This document shows positions 37,080-47,839 of a stretch of 64,000 nucleotides of DNA, piece after piece. The stretch is from assembly GCA_013339895.1 (NCBI GenBank), contig JABACO010000003.1, forward strand, positions 10,848,163 through 10,912,162, given 5' to 3'. The stretch is from Ephydatia muelleri (Eukaryota > Porifera > Demospongiae > Spongillida > Spongillidae). Made by a program: the position numbers and the translations under genes. Below the pieces are notes generated by a model. The model did not search any database, had not been told where the DNA came from, and was given only the letters and a program-made list of their open reading frames with translations. The stretch's first letter is position 1. Every line of letters starts with the position of its first letter.

Positions 37080-38325
37080 TCACGCTAGATGTGAGCATGC
37101 AGTGAATGCAGATATAATGTACAGTAGGTGAATGGGATTGTTAATCAGTTAGAACTTATAATTAAATTACATGCTTAATTGCTCGTTTGGCGTTGCTTTC
37201 GTAAAAATGCATGTATCATGTATGCACAAAAGACAACTGCATGAACTTTTTGAGCTCGATCGCCTCATTGCGAGAAATTTCGGACGCTCATTAACAATTC
37301 CTGGCCAATTTTGCAAACGTCCGTCACATTTCCCGCGCACGCGTCCATAGAAATGTATGGGGTAAAGTTCATTTTTGAATACCATAAATCAGGGAAAGTT
37401 GCTATTTAAGTTTGAAAGAAGCCCCATGATGGATAACATGATAAGCTATCACTCTGCCAGGTTGATGGAATTTTCAGCCACTGCTGCGAGGTTCCTCATA
37501 AGGATTAGTACTCCTCCATAGAGATGTATGGAAAATTGCTTTTTATAATGATTTTTTTTCACTATTCTTTTTTGTTACTCTGAATGTAAGATAGGAAGGT
37601 ATTGTTTGACTCATTTCAGATGATGCTAATATGATCAAGGTAACTTTCTACCAGGTTCTCATGCCCATAGGTTTCTTCCCCTGGGTTCCTGGGGCACTTT
37701 TGGTCATGAGGGTACCTAGTTCAGTTGATAAAAATTAACAAACGCCCGTGACAGTAAATTAGGGCGTTCAGTTCTGGCTGCGTTGGAAGTAAGGAACTTA
37801 ACTGCACGCAAACTTGGTATGTTCTTAGTTTGGGACTATATAGGAGCGCATGTTTTTGATTCGATACTAAGCCGTTTGAAGTTTATGGTCTGTCAAACGC
37901 GGAGTAGTCCTAGGTCTATTCGATAAACATGATACGTATTAAACTACGTGTGTTTGTTTTCTGAAAAACTAAGGCATCACTGAAGGCTAAGTGTATAAGT
38001 AAGGCCACTATAGGCCTATAGCTTTTTATATTCGACCACGTGGTGGCGCCATGACCCTGGCCTGGGAAATTAACGTTCCTTTTCTGTTGCTACTTTTCTA
38101 TATGCGTGTGTGCATATCCACATTTGTCAATGTGGTCGTTCTATATAGAATTCGAAGCGGACAATCACAAAATGGTATATACGATACGCGCGACAGGGAC
38201 AAGCCATATAAGGACAGTGCCCAATTATAATCACGTGTGATCTGAGACGACTTGTGGCTACGTAACTTATTTTACACAAATCATTCCCTTCAACCTTGGA
38301 TGTGTTCTTTTTGGCTCCCTCTGCA
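37080..38325. other. Gene-free interval
   Basis: No coding region, RNA gene or repeat is recognised between the CA tract and the small element at 38326. Confidence 0.4.
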
Positions 38326-38452
38326 GTGGCGGATCTAGGAGCGCGCGATCTCCTCGTCCGGGTTACTAGGAGCCGACAGCGACCTTCCAGACCCCCTAGC
38401 TACTGAAAGCTATTATCTATGGCAACATCTCCCCAATCCGCTACTGCTTGAA
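38326..38452. mobile_element. Possible small TIR element, CAGTGGCGGAT ends
   Basis: CAGTGGCGGATCTAGGA at the left is answered by CCCCAATCCGCTACTG at the right, about 125 bp apart. The terminus resembles ends seen in many animal cut-and-paste elements. No clean target duplication is visible, so this is tentative. Confidence 0.35.
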
Positions 38453-38718
38453 GCCAACTACCCTGTATTTTAAGGGCTGTCTGCTATAGCACAAACTCTG
38501 ACGCATTGTCCAGTTTTTGATTCAAGACTGGCATTTAGAACCACTACCCCGTGGGGACATATTTCCAATGCCAACTTGGACAAATAATGGAGTAGTCTGA
38601 TATGCAAGATAGTCAATGGGATGATGTACATGTAAGTGTTGACCCGTTCTCCCAGTCTTGCAATTAGGCCATGTGATGGAAACGTAGAAGTTAAGGTACA
38701 TGTATGTACATACGTAAT

Positions 38719-38936
38719 GTAATGTAAATGTATGTGTGTGTGTGTGCATGCGTACATACATGTATGTATGTATGTATCGATGTATCGATGTATGTATTTA
38801 TGTATGTATGTATGTAAGTACGTATGTATGTATGTATGTATGTATGTATGTATGTATGTATGTATGTATGTATGTATGTATGTATGTACGTACGTACGTA
38901 TGTATTTGTATGTATGTATGTATGTATGTATGTATG

Positions 38937-38967
<31 letters not shown>
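38719..38967. repeat. (GTAT)n tetranucleotide repeat
   Basis: About 50 copies of GTAT with interspersed CGAT and ACGT variants. Six-frame ORFs here (YVCM and IHTY repeats) are artefacts. Confidence 0.95.
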
Positions 38968-39489
38968 TGCGTGTACATGTATGCTATACATGTATGTGCA
39001 TGTATATACTTTTTCATGCATAGGTGGTTTTGGGCATGTGTAGAAACATTTTCAACTGCTCAGTATCCTGGGCTGAGAGGGAGACAATGCAGCTACAAAT
39101 TTAACACAGATGAAGGCACACACAGCTTTTAGAATCGGGTTGTAAGGGGGTTAAGCTTTGCAGTGACTTTTGAAGCTTGTACAGGATAATGGTTGGTATC
39201 TTGTACCTCTGCAACATGTGCTTGTGCTGCTGTTTTTAACTATTGCTATGCCAAACACCACAACCCCACTCACCTCCTCCCCAACACTCAGATCTTTACC
39301 TGTATTCCTACACTGAGCGGATCAATCCTGTTGGCTGGCCCACCTTCAACATTCATCATTGCAGTAAGAATGGTGGGGGCCACCAAGGTACTCAGGACTA
39401 CATCATGACAATGTAGAAAACGATGCTCAAGAGATGGTCAGCCATTTGGTTGTGCTGTACCGTTCCCCTTGCTCCGCATCACGCTCCCC

Positions 39490-39690
39490 TTCTTCCTGTC
39501 ACTGTCCCCTCCTTCCCATCACTGTCCTCTCCTTCCCATCACTGTCCCCTCCTCCCCATCATTGTCCCCTCCTTCCTGTCACTGTTCCCTCCTCCCCATC
39601 ACTGTTCCCTTCTCCCCCCTCCTTCCCACCACTGTCCCCTTCTCCACACCACTGTTCCCTCCTCCCCATCACTGTCCCCTTCTCATCACA
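39490..39690. repeat. Pyrimidine-rich minisatellite
   Basis: Tandem variants of CACTGTCCCCTCCTTCCCAT, about 18 bp per unit and roughly ten copies, on an otherwise ordinary stretch. Proline-rich ORFs in three frames follow from it. Confidence 0.8.
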
Positions 39691-40226
39691 TCATGTTATC
39701 ATGGCAGATTGTTTTTCCCCCACTACTCTCAAGGTATTCCCTCCTCCCCCCAATCTGGTCAGTTCTCCTCTTGAGTGTTAATGAAGTGTACATACCTAGG
39801 TGGTCTGCCAGCAGTTCAGGTTCCAGGCTCAGTGGGGACCGCCTGGTATGGGCCAGGGATTGAACCCACCTTGATGAACAATGTGGCATGGACTGCCAGC
39901 CACCCTCCAGGTGACAAACTCAAATGGAAAGCTTTGTGTGGTCATTTAATGCCTACTGAATATGCAGACTATGTGACATATGTATTTGGCTTTGTACATG
40001 TATGGTGTTGTCACAAGTTTGTATGTTTATGTATCAAATGTGTTGTAGAAGGCCAAAGAGCTGAGAGATGTAACTTTGTAGTTTCATTTGTACCACCTAT
40101 TTAATTAGGAGGGTTATTAGTTGTGGGTTTTATGTAAACGTTTCCCATCCCTGAGGGCTAGTGAGAAAGATTGTTCCTGACAACTGGAATACCTACTGTG
40201 ATGGGAAGGAGGGGACAGTGATACTA

Positions 40227-40511
40227 CTAAAACTTCTCAAAGCTCCTTGCCTTGGGCATTACTGTTCCATCATCTTGCTTGATAAAAGTCCTAGATGACC
40301 ATTTCAACTTACTGTGTAAGCGAATAGGGAAGTCAATGGTGCATCCATCACCCAACTTATCATGACACTTGGACCAGGAAGGAAAGTATTCAGTATTGAA
40401 ATCTTCATTTTCATACCAGCGCCCTAGTCCATGCCTCAGAGAGTCCTTTCCTTTCCAAACAAACGTCTGTTCTAAATGGTTCTGTAAACTTAAAGGAACG
40501 ATTAACTCCAC
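40227..40511 (-). CDS. Unrecognised 94-residue ORF
   Basis: The ORF has mixed, non-repetitive composition (KGKDSLRHGLGRWYENEDF, CHDKLGDGCTIDFP) and so looks more coding-like than its neighbours. No family is recognised. It lies on the same strand as the chromodomain fragment just upstream, so both may come from one decayed element. It could equally be chance. Confidence 0.25.
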   Translation of the reverse strand: MELIVPLSLQNHLEQTFVWKGKDSLRHGLGRWYENEDFNTEYFPSWSKCHDKLGDGCTIDFPIRLHSKLKWSSRTFIKQDDGTVMPKARSFEKF

Positions 40512-40722
40512 ATTTTAGTGATGCAGATACGTAAGCTAAAAATGTTGAAACATTATTCAGGAGTGCACGAAGAGGTGGTTCAGGGTGGGTGTAGCATCTG
40601 CAATGGGATGTTGAGATGTAGTAAAATCACATGATATTAATTTGACCACACTGAGCTACTAATTCCTACATGGAGGGGGGGGGGGGGGGGGTATGTGGGA
40701 CAATGCATTAGGAGGCACACCC

Positions 40723-41025
40723 TTACTGGTCTGCATCAAACGTCATGGCGTCTTCCATCAGCCATGAACACTCTTCCTTAGAATAGCCTTGCCAAAGTAC
40801 AAGGTATTCAGCATATGCCTGTGTGTGCACACTGCGTCCGGTAAGAGTGTTCGCATTTCTCTTTTGATTCGGATGCACAAAGAGAAGAAAGGAGAGAACT
40901 AGAAGTCCTGTATTTATTGGATAAGTATGGTGTGAGTGATGCATTTTACCTAGCGCTCTCTCAATGAAATGCGATAGCCTTCCAAGAGCAAGCAAAGTTA
41001 AAGCTGCTAGATCGGAGCTCAACAA
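40723..41025 (-). pseudogene. Chromodomain fragment, probably of retroelement origin
   Basis: The C-terminal part reads AEYLVLWQGYSKEECSWL followed by an acidic end, matching the core of a chromodomain (Y-L-V-x-W-x-G-Y-...-W). Such domains end the integrases of Ty3-type chromoviral elements and also occur in host chromatin proteins. The N-terminal part of the ORF is not recognisable and no integrase or reverse transcriptase is seen nearby, so a remnant is the simplest reading. Confidence 0.55.
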
Positions 41026-41381
41026 AACAGTGAAACTATTTAGTATCCCAACGTTTGATGGGTCTTATAGGCACGTTGAAACGGCAATTCGGGAGGAGAT
41101 AACTAGACTGGTTAGTGTTTTTACAAATATCAGTAATATATGGACAGTGTGTCTAGCAAAAAGAAAAGTAACGCACACATGGAAATGTATGGGTAACTAT
41201 AAATTCAGTGCCCAATTACTTTATGATGGATAGTCCAATTTTGGGTTTGTAAACATGTAATTTGATAGAGACTTATGAAATAAATAAATAATAATAATAA
41301 TAATTGAAAACTTGAAAAACTACCCAGAAGGGATTTTGCTGGACACTGTCCCATATTGTATATCTTTGCATTCATTTGCAG

Positions 41382-41531
41382 CTTGGGGAATGTCCAACTT
41401 TGTTCCAGCTTGGTGAGAAGATTCCTGTAAAATTCAGTGGTGATGGTGCTAAATTTTCAAGGACGAGCAACATGATGATCTTGTCTTTTTCTATCTTAGT
41501 CCCTCAAGGCAGATATTTATCAGGAACTGGT

Positions 41532-41569
<38 letters not shown>

Positions 41570-41976
41570 GTGTGTGTGTGCATGCGTGTGTGTGTGGAAA
41601 GGGTGGACAGTTAGAAATCCTTACATGTAGTACCTGCATTACACACATGCAGATGCATGGTGATTGCTAACTGCTGTAAAAACATGAATTACAGAGACAA
41701 TAGGCAATGAATAATTTGGCTGCCCACAGTCAAGTTCTAACATCACTCACTTACATGTATATAGCATGCAGTCACTACATGCCACATATGTGACCCAAAC
41801 CAACAGTAACTACACACTTGCCAAGGAGGGATGCATACATGTAGATCTGTGTACAACATTGTAATGATAAATCTGCATCCTTTCCCCCTCAAAATAAGTA
41901 ATTTGTTTCTGAACATGCAAGCAACCACACAATAGCTGTCGTCAAAGGTTGTGAAGACTATGAGACCATATCAAAG
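41382..41976 (+). pseudogene. Fragment of an uncharacterised, probably transposon-derived protein
   Basis: A block at 41382-41529 (acceptor ATTTGCAG, donor ACTG|gtaagt) reads VKFSGDGAKFSRTSNMMILSF. A second block ending at 41976 reads NHTIAVVKGCEDYETISK before gtattt. I recall this pair (SGDGA...SR...LSFS, then NHT-AVVKG-E-YE) from large uncharacterised multicopy protein families in sponges and cnidarians; that is memory, not a search. A (GT)n tract fills part of the intron. The junction phase does not close cleanly and no catalytic motif is visible. Confidence 0.45.
41530..41596. repeat. (GT)n microsatellite beginning inside a splice donor
   Basis: The donor GTAAGTG at 41530 runs directly into a GT tract of about 60 bp. 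Confidence 0.85.
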
Positions 41977-42379
41977 GTATTTGGGATTTGAAGGTAAGCA
42001 GAAGGCCTGACTGATCAGTAATGTGGTTCATTAACATGGATGGCAGGACTTTCAAGAGCTTTGCAACACCTTATCTGCTGAAGTGCCAATTCATCCTGAC
42101 ACTATACACCCAGAACGTTAAGGTGTAGGTAGTACTGAGAACTGTTACTGATTATATTTTCTATTAGGCAAAGCAATGGATTGATAGCTTCCTGTCAATA
42201 CCTGCAGGAGGTTACGAAAAAAGTCATGTTACACCATACATGCACAGTATGGTATACCATGTACCAGAGTGCATTAGGCGGTATGGTAATCTACAAAAGT
42301 TTTCAGGCCAAGGTGTGTATATCAATTGATGGGTGATTCTGAATGGAAACTGCAGTGCAATTTTTTTATATGCTTAGGT

Positions 42380-42560
42380 GTTGAAAAACACAACGGCAAT
42401 GCAAAGAGGGCGTACTTCTCTAGCAATAAATGGAATGCCTCCATGGACATTATCAGAACAGAAGCCAGGATTGACTGCTTATGAAAGAATGCTACATCGA
42501 AAAGGCATTACACCAAGCACAATGATGAATACTGGCTCCATGGAGGCATTCAGGCTGTAA
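42380..42560 (+). other. Possible exon, unrecognised
   Basis: After TATGCTTAG (about 42371-42379) an open frame encodes LKNTTAMQRGRTSLAINGM and further residues to a stop at 42560. Composition is protein-like, but there is no recognised family. It may be the 3' exon of the fragment at 41382-41976. Confidence 0.3.
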
Positions 42561-44200
42561 GAAGATCTTGGAGGAATACAACACAACCAGATACCTGCAC
42601 CACTCCTCCCTCATCCTCATCATCTAGCACCACCTCTCCTTCCTCCTCCACCTGCACACACACATAGTGTATTGTGTGCATTTGTACTGTTGTCTCATAA
42701 ATGAGATATTTAATGGGTCCTTCACATCATTTCTGATTGACTGATAACATTGCTTAGTGAAATTAACATTTGGGGAGGATCCCCAGATCCACAGTGTAGT
42801 TACACAAGTAAAAATATTCTCTATGAGAAACTTGGTGGGATATAGAACTTAAAGGCAAAGGTGGTGTATAAAAGGAAGGGAACAAGGGTAGTATGAACAC
42901 ATGAACAACGTAATGTTCTACAATGTGTGCTACACTCTAAACATAGGACTACTCCGTTTTTCCTTATCATTAACCCTTTTCTCCTTGCTTTTGATATCAC
43001 TATTGCCTCATAGTTACTATTGACCAAAGATAGTCGACCCTAATCATATGCACATTAGGGTATTTCTAACAATACAGATACACATCTGATCCCTATAAGC
43101 TTCCACAAGAAGTACCAGTACCTGTATATACATGTAGTCCCGTGATTGCATAATGCACGCCCACATCACACCACGTACAAATGTAGTAAGAGTAGGTAGC
43201 TTTGTGTACATGTACGACACACCATTGAGTGGCCTTAACTTTTCGCTGAATGAGCATGTTCAATATCGTTGTCTTTTAGCAGCCCGTTCCCTTTGAGGCT
43301 CTGGTTTGTAGCTTGCTTGTGGGTGATGCTGACCACCAACTTGATGTACCCAGACCCTCGTATATCTCCCTACATAGCGTATACGCCGGGAGTGCAGGAA
43401 AGTTTGGCGGCCACGTTTTTTGGTGTCCCCAGAAGGGACACAAACGTCAACAGAATGGATACAACAGATTAGGGCGCCACAGAACAGAACATGGGTTAGG
43501 GTTATGAACTATTAGCGACAAGGTGCAAAGTGGAGTGTGGTTAACGACCCCGATGGGCCTATCTATACTAGTACTATACCCAAAAGAACGAAAGCCACCT
43601 ATATGATTTCAGCAATTATTATTCTAACAACTATTAGGAAAACCATAGATACTAGAGTAATATCTATGGGAAAACAACCTTTCTCGACTTTAGTCAGAGT
43701 AGTAAACGGCTCGTACGATGGTCCTTGTGTAATGAAATCCAAAAGGAGCGCACCGTCAAGAGAAGAACTGTTCACACGCCAGTAGTCTAGATAGTAGTTG
43801 AGTCAGGACGCATGCACATACGATATCCGGCCGTAACAATAACATAGTTAAATAACCGTTCATGTGACCTCTGGAAGGCAGGGGCACGAGTTACAATATA
43901 ACGCGTATGACTGACGCGCATGCGTATGGTTAGATCACTAAAATCGACGATAGCCTTAGTTTGGCAGGATTTATGTAAAAGCAATGGCCTCACCTAACTT
44001 CCCTACCATACAGACGTATAATTAATTAATTAAAAGGCGAAAATAATAATATATATTTTAAAATTAATTAGCTGTTTTAATAACGTGATAAATCTCTAAA
44101 GTGTCTGGTGAGTTTAATGGTGAAATCAGAATTTTTAAATCCCAATTCTAAGCCGAGTTATGCACTGATGTCCACAATTTCTGGACATGTTCATAACATG
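42561..44200. other. Gene-free interval before the palindrome
   Basis: Small ORFs (43269-43785) have no recognised domain. No repeats other than short simple runs are seen. The visible mirror symmetry with the right arm starts near 44200. Confidence 0.4.
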
Positions 44201-44218
44201 TTGCCGTATACAACAAAA

Positions 44219-44322
44219 ATAGATTGATGCATGTCACTAGAAATCAATAATAGGGCACTCGTTTTTTTCAAAAAACGAGTGCCCTATTATCGATTTACAT
44301 GCATCAATCTGTTTTTGCTTTT
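44219..44322. repeat. Foldback GATTGATGCATG ... CATGCATCAATC
   Basis: Near-perfect inverted arms meet at AACGAGTGCCC around a TTTTTTTC-type centre. The mirror copy is at about 63895-63992, so the element pre-dates the large duplication. A minus-strand 109-codon ORF overlapping it (44237-44566) has no recognised domain. Confidence 0.85.
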
Positions 44323-44570
44323 TATGCATCACATTCCTTCGCCATAACCACTGAAAAGCCGGCAACAGGTGCTCATATCGATCGGAGGACTGCTTTGATG
44401 TTGTATTGCGTCCAGGACACACACGCATGCCCTTGCCCTGGGAGAGGCACAAAAGGCACACGTAGCTTGTGAAGGAAAATCTGCTTCCATGCCAAATGTT
44501 TACTTGGCACGGTCTGTCATTGAACTTAATCATGTCCCCCGCCTCTGCATGGGGTATGCGGTACATGTTT

Positions 44571-44815
44571 GGGATCGTTTCCGCGAAATGGGATCTAACG
44601 CATGTTTTTTTTCAAGATTTCAACTTTTTTGATAGAAGTCTGAAATGTCCTCTACACATGCATTGCTTCTTACGCACTGAGAATCGAAGTACTTGTCATG
44701 GAGTTGTAACTGCTGAATTTTTAATTAGCCATCGCTACATTTATATTGCACGTACTTGAAACTTTATCATGTATGCGTTAGGTCCCCCCCTCCCCCTTTT
44801 AGCGGATACGATCTC
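44571..44815. mobile_element. MITE, GATCGTT/GGTCCCTTTT family (left arm)
   Basis: It starts GGGATCGTTTCCGCGAAATG and GATCTAACGCATG, and ends CATGTATGCGTTAGGTCC ... AGCGGATACGATCTC, the inverted form. It is about 245 bp and non-coding. The mirror copy lies at 63404-63642. Confidence 0.85.
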
Positions 44816-44854
44816 GATTATAAATACCATGCATTCATAAACTTGAAATTAATC

Positions 44855-45913
44855 ATGTTTTTCTCAACAGTACGTGTTGCCGGTGTTGTTATCGCCTTGA
44901 GCCTGGTATGGTTCCATGTTGAAGGTAATCATTAGCTTCGAATGATCACCTTCGACCGGTTATGGACGGCTATCTTATATTGTCTGATCTATTTTTCTTC
45001 CCCCTCATGGTACACGCGTGCAGCAGGGTGCCAGCAAGGACAATTTGATTGCGCTCGCGGAACAGGAATCGATCGCGAATGTATCTCGCAGCAACAGGTG
45101 TGCGATGGACAGAACAACTGCGCAGGTGGTCAGGACGAAAACCCCGGGTCCTGCCGTAAGTCCCAGTAGCATGCATGCGGTACAGTAGTACCCTGCATGT
45201 GCGTACGATTAGAAAATTTGCATTTCATACATATACCTGTCTTACTGTACACTATCCTATGCGATGCAGCTGTACTTAAGGACGAGAAACGACGTGACGT
45301 CGCCCCTCGTTCCCAATTTGCTAAATACTATTTTCAAGTACATGCACCGCTTGCGACCGCGCCATATCTTTGCAGATTGCATCCAACGGAAGGCGTTGGG
45401 TCCCACTCTGCTGCCTTCAGTCGCCAATCGCGCAGCCGCCGCCGCCGCAGGTGCAAGAAAAAGTCCCGCCAGAGTACATACAGGTCGACGATTGGCAGGG
45501 ATAGTTCAGGGCCCGAATAATGGCCTCTTGTCGGCGGTCGATTCAGCGTGTGTCTGCATAGCAACAAACTCCAGCAGCGTAGTATGTAGTTGCGCAGTTG
45601 GATTTGTCTCCGACGGTCAGAGTGGCTGCAAGAGTGAGTCCATGCAGTGCCCTGTGTCGTATGTATCACTTATTATTTAGTATACTCTCCTAAAGGTGAA
45701 ACTATCCGGCGACATACTACCCGACCAGTGCTCCAGGCGGACTGCGCATGCGCATCGGGCTTGGTCCCGCCCCTGGCCCCGCCCGTACCGGTTCCCATCC
45801 CAGCACTAAGCCTTCTATCAGAGCAACCGCAGCTGCTCCTACAATCTCAGAAAGCACAGCTATTCGTACAGTCGTGGCAATCACAGCTATCCCTGCAGCC
45901 GCACCAGTCATAG
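44855..45913 (+). CDS. Secreted LDLa plus EGF-like protein (left-arm copy)
   Basis: The model joins 44855-44924, 45024-45155, 45376-45633 and 45696-45913, and all introns are phase 1. Exon 1 is a signal peptide (VAGVVIALSLVWFHVEG). Exon 2 is an LDL-receptor class A module with six cysteines and the acidic calcium cage (CDGQNNCAGGQDENPGSC). Exon 3 has an alanine run (six Ala), then an EGF-like or cysteine-rich segment (SACVCIATNSSSVVCSC, GFVSDGQSGCK). Exon 4 is a Pro/Leu/Gln-rich tail ending LSLQPHQS. It would be an extracellular or matrix protein; the ligand is unknown. Exon 4 could be read in another open frame, which is the one used in the right-arm copy. Confidence 0.75.
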
Positions 45914-47269
45914 CAGGTGCCCCCAGTACGGGACGATGGTTTTAATAATTATAAATACACATGCAAATACTGAGTATTCAGTTGTTTGATTGTCATGCTA
46001 TACGGGTATACGTACAGTGGTGCGTTATTCTCCCCTATGTTCTACAAATCCTGATCCTAAGCTCTTGGTGGTGTTGGTTTTCAGGACTGCGAGGTTCACA
46101 CGCAAAATCCTTTGCCAAAGCCCTTGAGCCAGCAATGACTTTCATCTATACTTGTAATTGACTCTATAGTTACTGCAACTATAAGTGTTAGACGTTCAAC
46201 AGCCATACTGCTGGACAGCGATCTCAAGTATGTAGCAGTTACAGAGCCTTGCACTGAGTGTAACCGGTTATCGACAATTGCGAGATACAATTGTAATATA
46301 ATACAAAATATTTACAATACTACAAAATATACAGCGTGCACTAGCTCAATGCTTTTATCGTCGTCTTCAAGTAAGGAAAACTTCATTAGTATATGCCACG
46401 AGTTGTGGTTATATGTAGTAGCAATACATTTATGTACCAGTACTATAAGTATTGCATTGTTTTATTGTACAGTGATACGAACATATCTGAGTATTGCGCT
46501 AGCGAGTGAGTAGAATGACAGACTTCTCACCCACTTCAAGAAAGTATGCGCGCTCTGTTTGAGTATGTGTAGGAATTAGAGAGCATTACGCAATCGTAAC
46601 TAATGGGAAATTTCATATGCATTTAACGAGAACGTGAGTGGAGTGTTCTTGGATGATTGTAAGTGAAGTACGTAATTGTAGGTGATGTGGGGTGAGTTTT
46701 TAAGGGTGATATCTGGTCTCAGTGGTTAGTGTTGGATGGTTAGGTTTACATTACTATTGATATGTACAAGTGCATGGTAAAGACATACAATTTATTAAAC
46801 TCTATTTGGCAAACACATGCTATATACTGTTGACCTTTGTGTTGACCTCTGTGTTTTCAAATGGCATGCATAGCTCAAGTTTGGGTGTGAGACCAGGTGG
46901 ATTTCTGTGCAGACATAAATCATCTTCTCAGTGTGCACTCCACAAGCACCATAACATGAATAGCCTAGGTATTCGGCAGGACATTTGGCAAGACCTATTC
47001 GGAAAAATCGATTTTGTTTTTTTAAACTATTCGATTTTCAGATCCACATGCAAAAACCTGAAAGTATTCGGAACAATAGATTTTCATTATGCAGGGAGGT
47101 TACACAGGTGGGGGGAAGTAGATTCGTATACTGAATAAATAACAGCTTTTAGTTTCAAATTCGCATATGCTATATGCTAAAACAATTGAGTATCTAAAAG
47201 AAAATCTTATCAGATTTTAGAGAACCGATTGTTAATAACTGCATGGATTAATGATACCCATATTTGAGG
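45914..47269. other. Left-arm spacer between LDLa/EGF gene and MITEs
   Basis: Mirror symmetry to the right arm holds to about 46270 and resumes near 47117. Between these, the left arm has about 850 bp with no counterpart on the right, where there are about 1.6 kb holding a transposon-derived gene. No gene is recognised on this side; the 122-codon ORF at 46770-47138 has no domain. Confidence 0.5.
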
Positions 47270-47473
47270 GGAGAACATCGGTTCGTTGCCGCAAAAAGGG
47301 ACCTAACAATTATGTGTCTTCTACAAAATGACTCAGCCTTGCGCACTAAGAATCGGACTATCTATATCATGGAGCTATAGAGCACTGTTAGCTGTTCATT
47401 TCAACATAAGAGTTGTGCGTATCCTGGAAAATATAAACCCTTGTTATTGGTCCCTTTTGGCTGCAACGATCCC
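47270..47473. mobile_element. MITE, GATCGTT/GGTCCCTTTT family, second left-arm copy
   Basis: The ends are CATCGGTTCGTTGCCGC and AAAAGGGACCTAAC against TTGGTCCCTTTTGGC and TGCAACGATCCC. The mirror is at 57456-57651. Confidence 0.8.
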
Positions 47474-47497
47474 ATCTGAGTGAAGTATTAATATTAC

Positions 47498-47648
47498 CAC
47501 AGGGAAAAAAAGCGTCGAATCATTTAGAAATCATTGCGTGATTGAACAGAAAATCACACGAAAATCAATAGAAGCGTGTGATTTTTGTGTGATTTTCTGT
47601 TCAATCACGCAATGATTTCTAAATGATTCGACGCTTTTTTTCCCTGTG
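47498..47648. mobile_element. CACAG-ended MITE, TAC target duplication, absent from the right arm
   Basis: CACAGGGAAAAAAAGCGTCG is mirrored by CGACGCTTTTTTTCCCTGTG, and almost the whole 151 bp folds back. TAC flanks both ends (47495-47497 and 47649-47651). The right arm has the empty site near 57432 (reads GTTACTGAT on the reverse strand) with a single TAC. Confidence 0.93.
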
Positions 47649-47839
47649 TACTGATTTTCTAATGTGCAAACACGCAACAACTTAAGACAATCATTAAAGA
47701 ACGCAAACAGTATTCGATTAATTCAGGACCCCTAAACCAAATTACTCGCGATACGTGCATCTAAGTAAATTAAATCCGAATTCATGCATGCATACATGCA
47801 TGCATACAACATTTATATTCCGCACGAAGTGCCCTACAT

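Noticed and set aside
38470-39043. ORFs with Tyr-Ile-His-Thr or Tyr-Val-Cys-Met repeats
   Set aside because: They are produced by the GTAT tetranucleotide repeat.
40675-40690. G-run as a quadruplex regulatory element
   Set aside because: A simple homopolymer with no associated gene start; no support beyond composition.
44237-44566. 109-codon minus-strand ORF, with a mirror ORF at 63676-63888
   Set aside because: Half of it lies in a foldback element, and the mirror copy diverges in frame at its C-terminal end; no domain is recognised.
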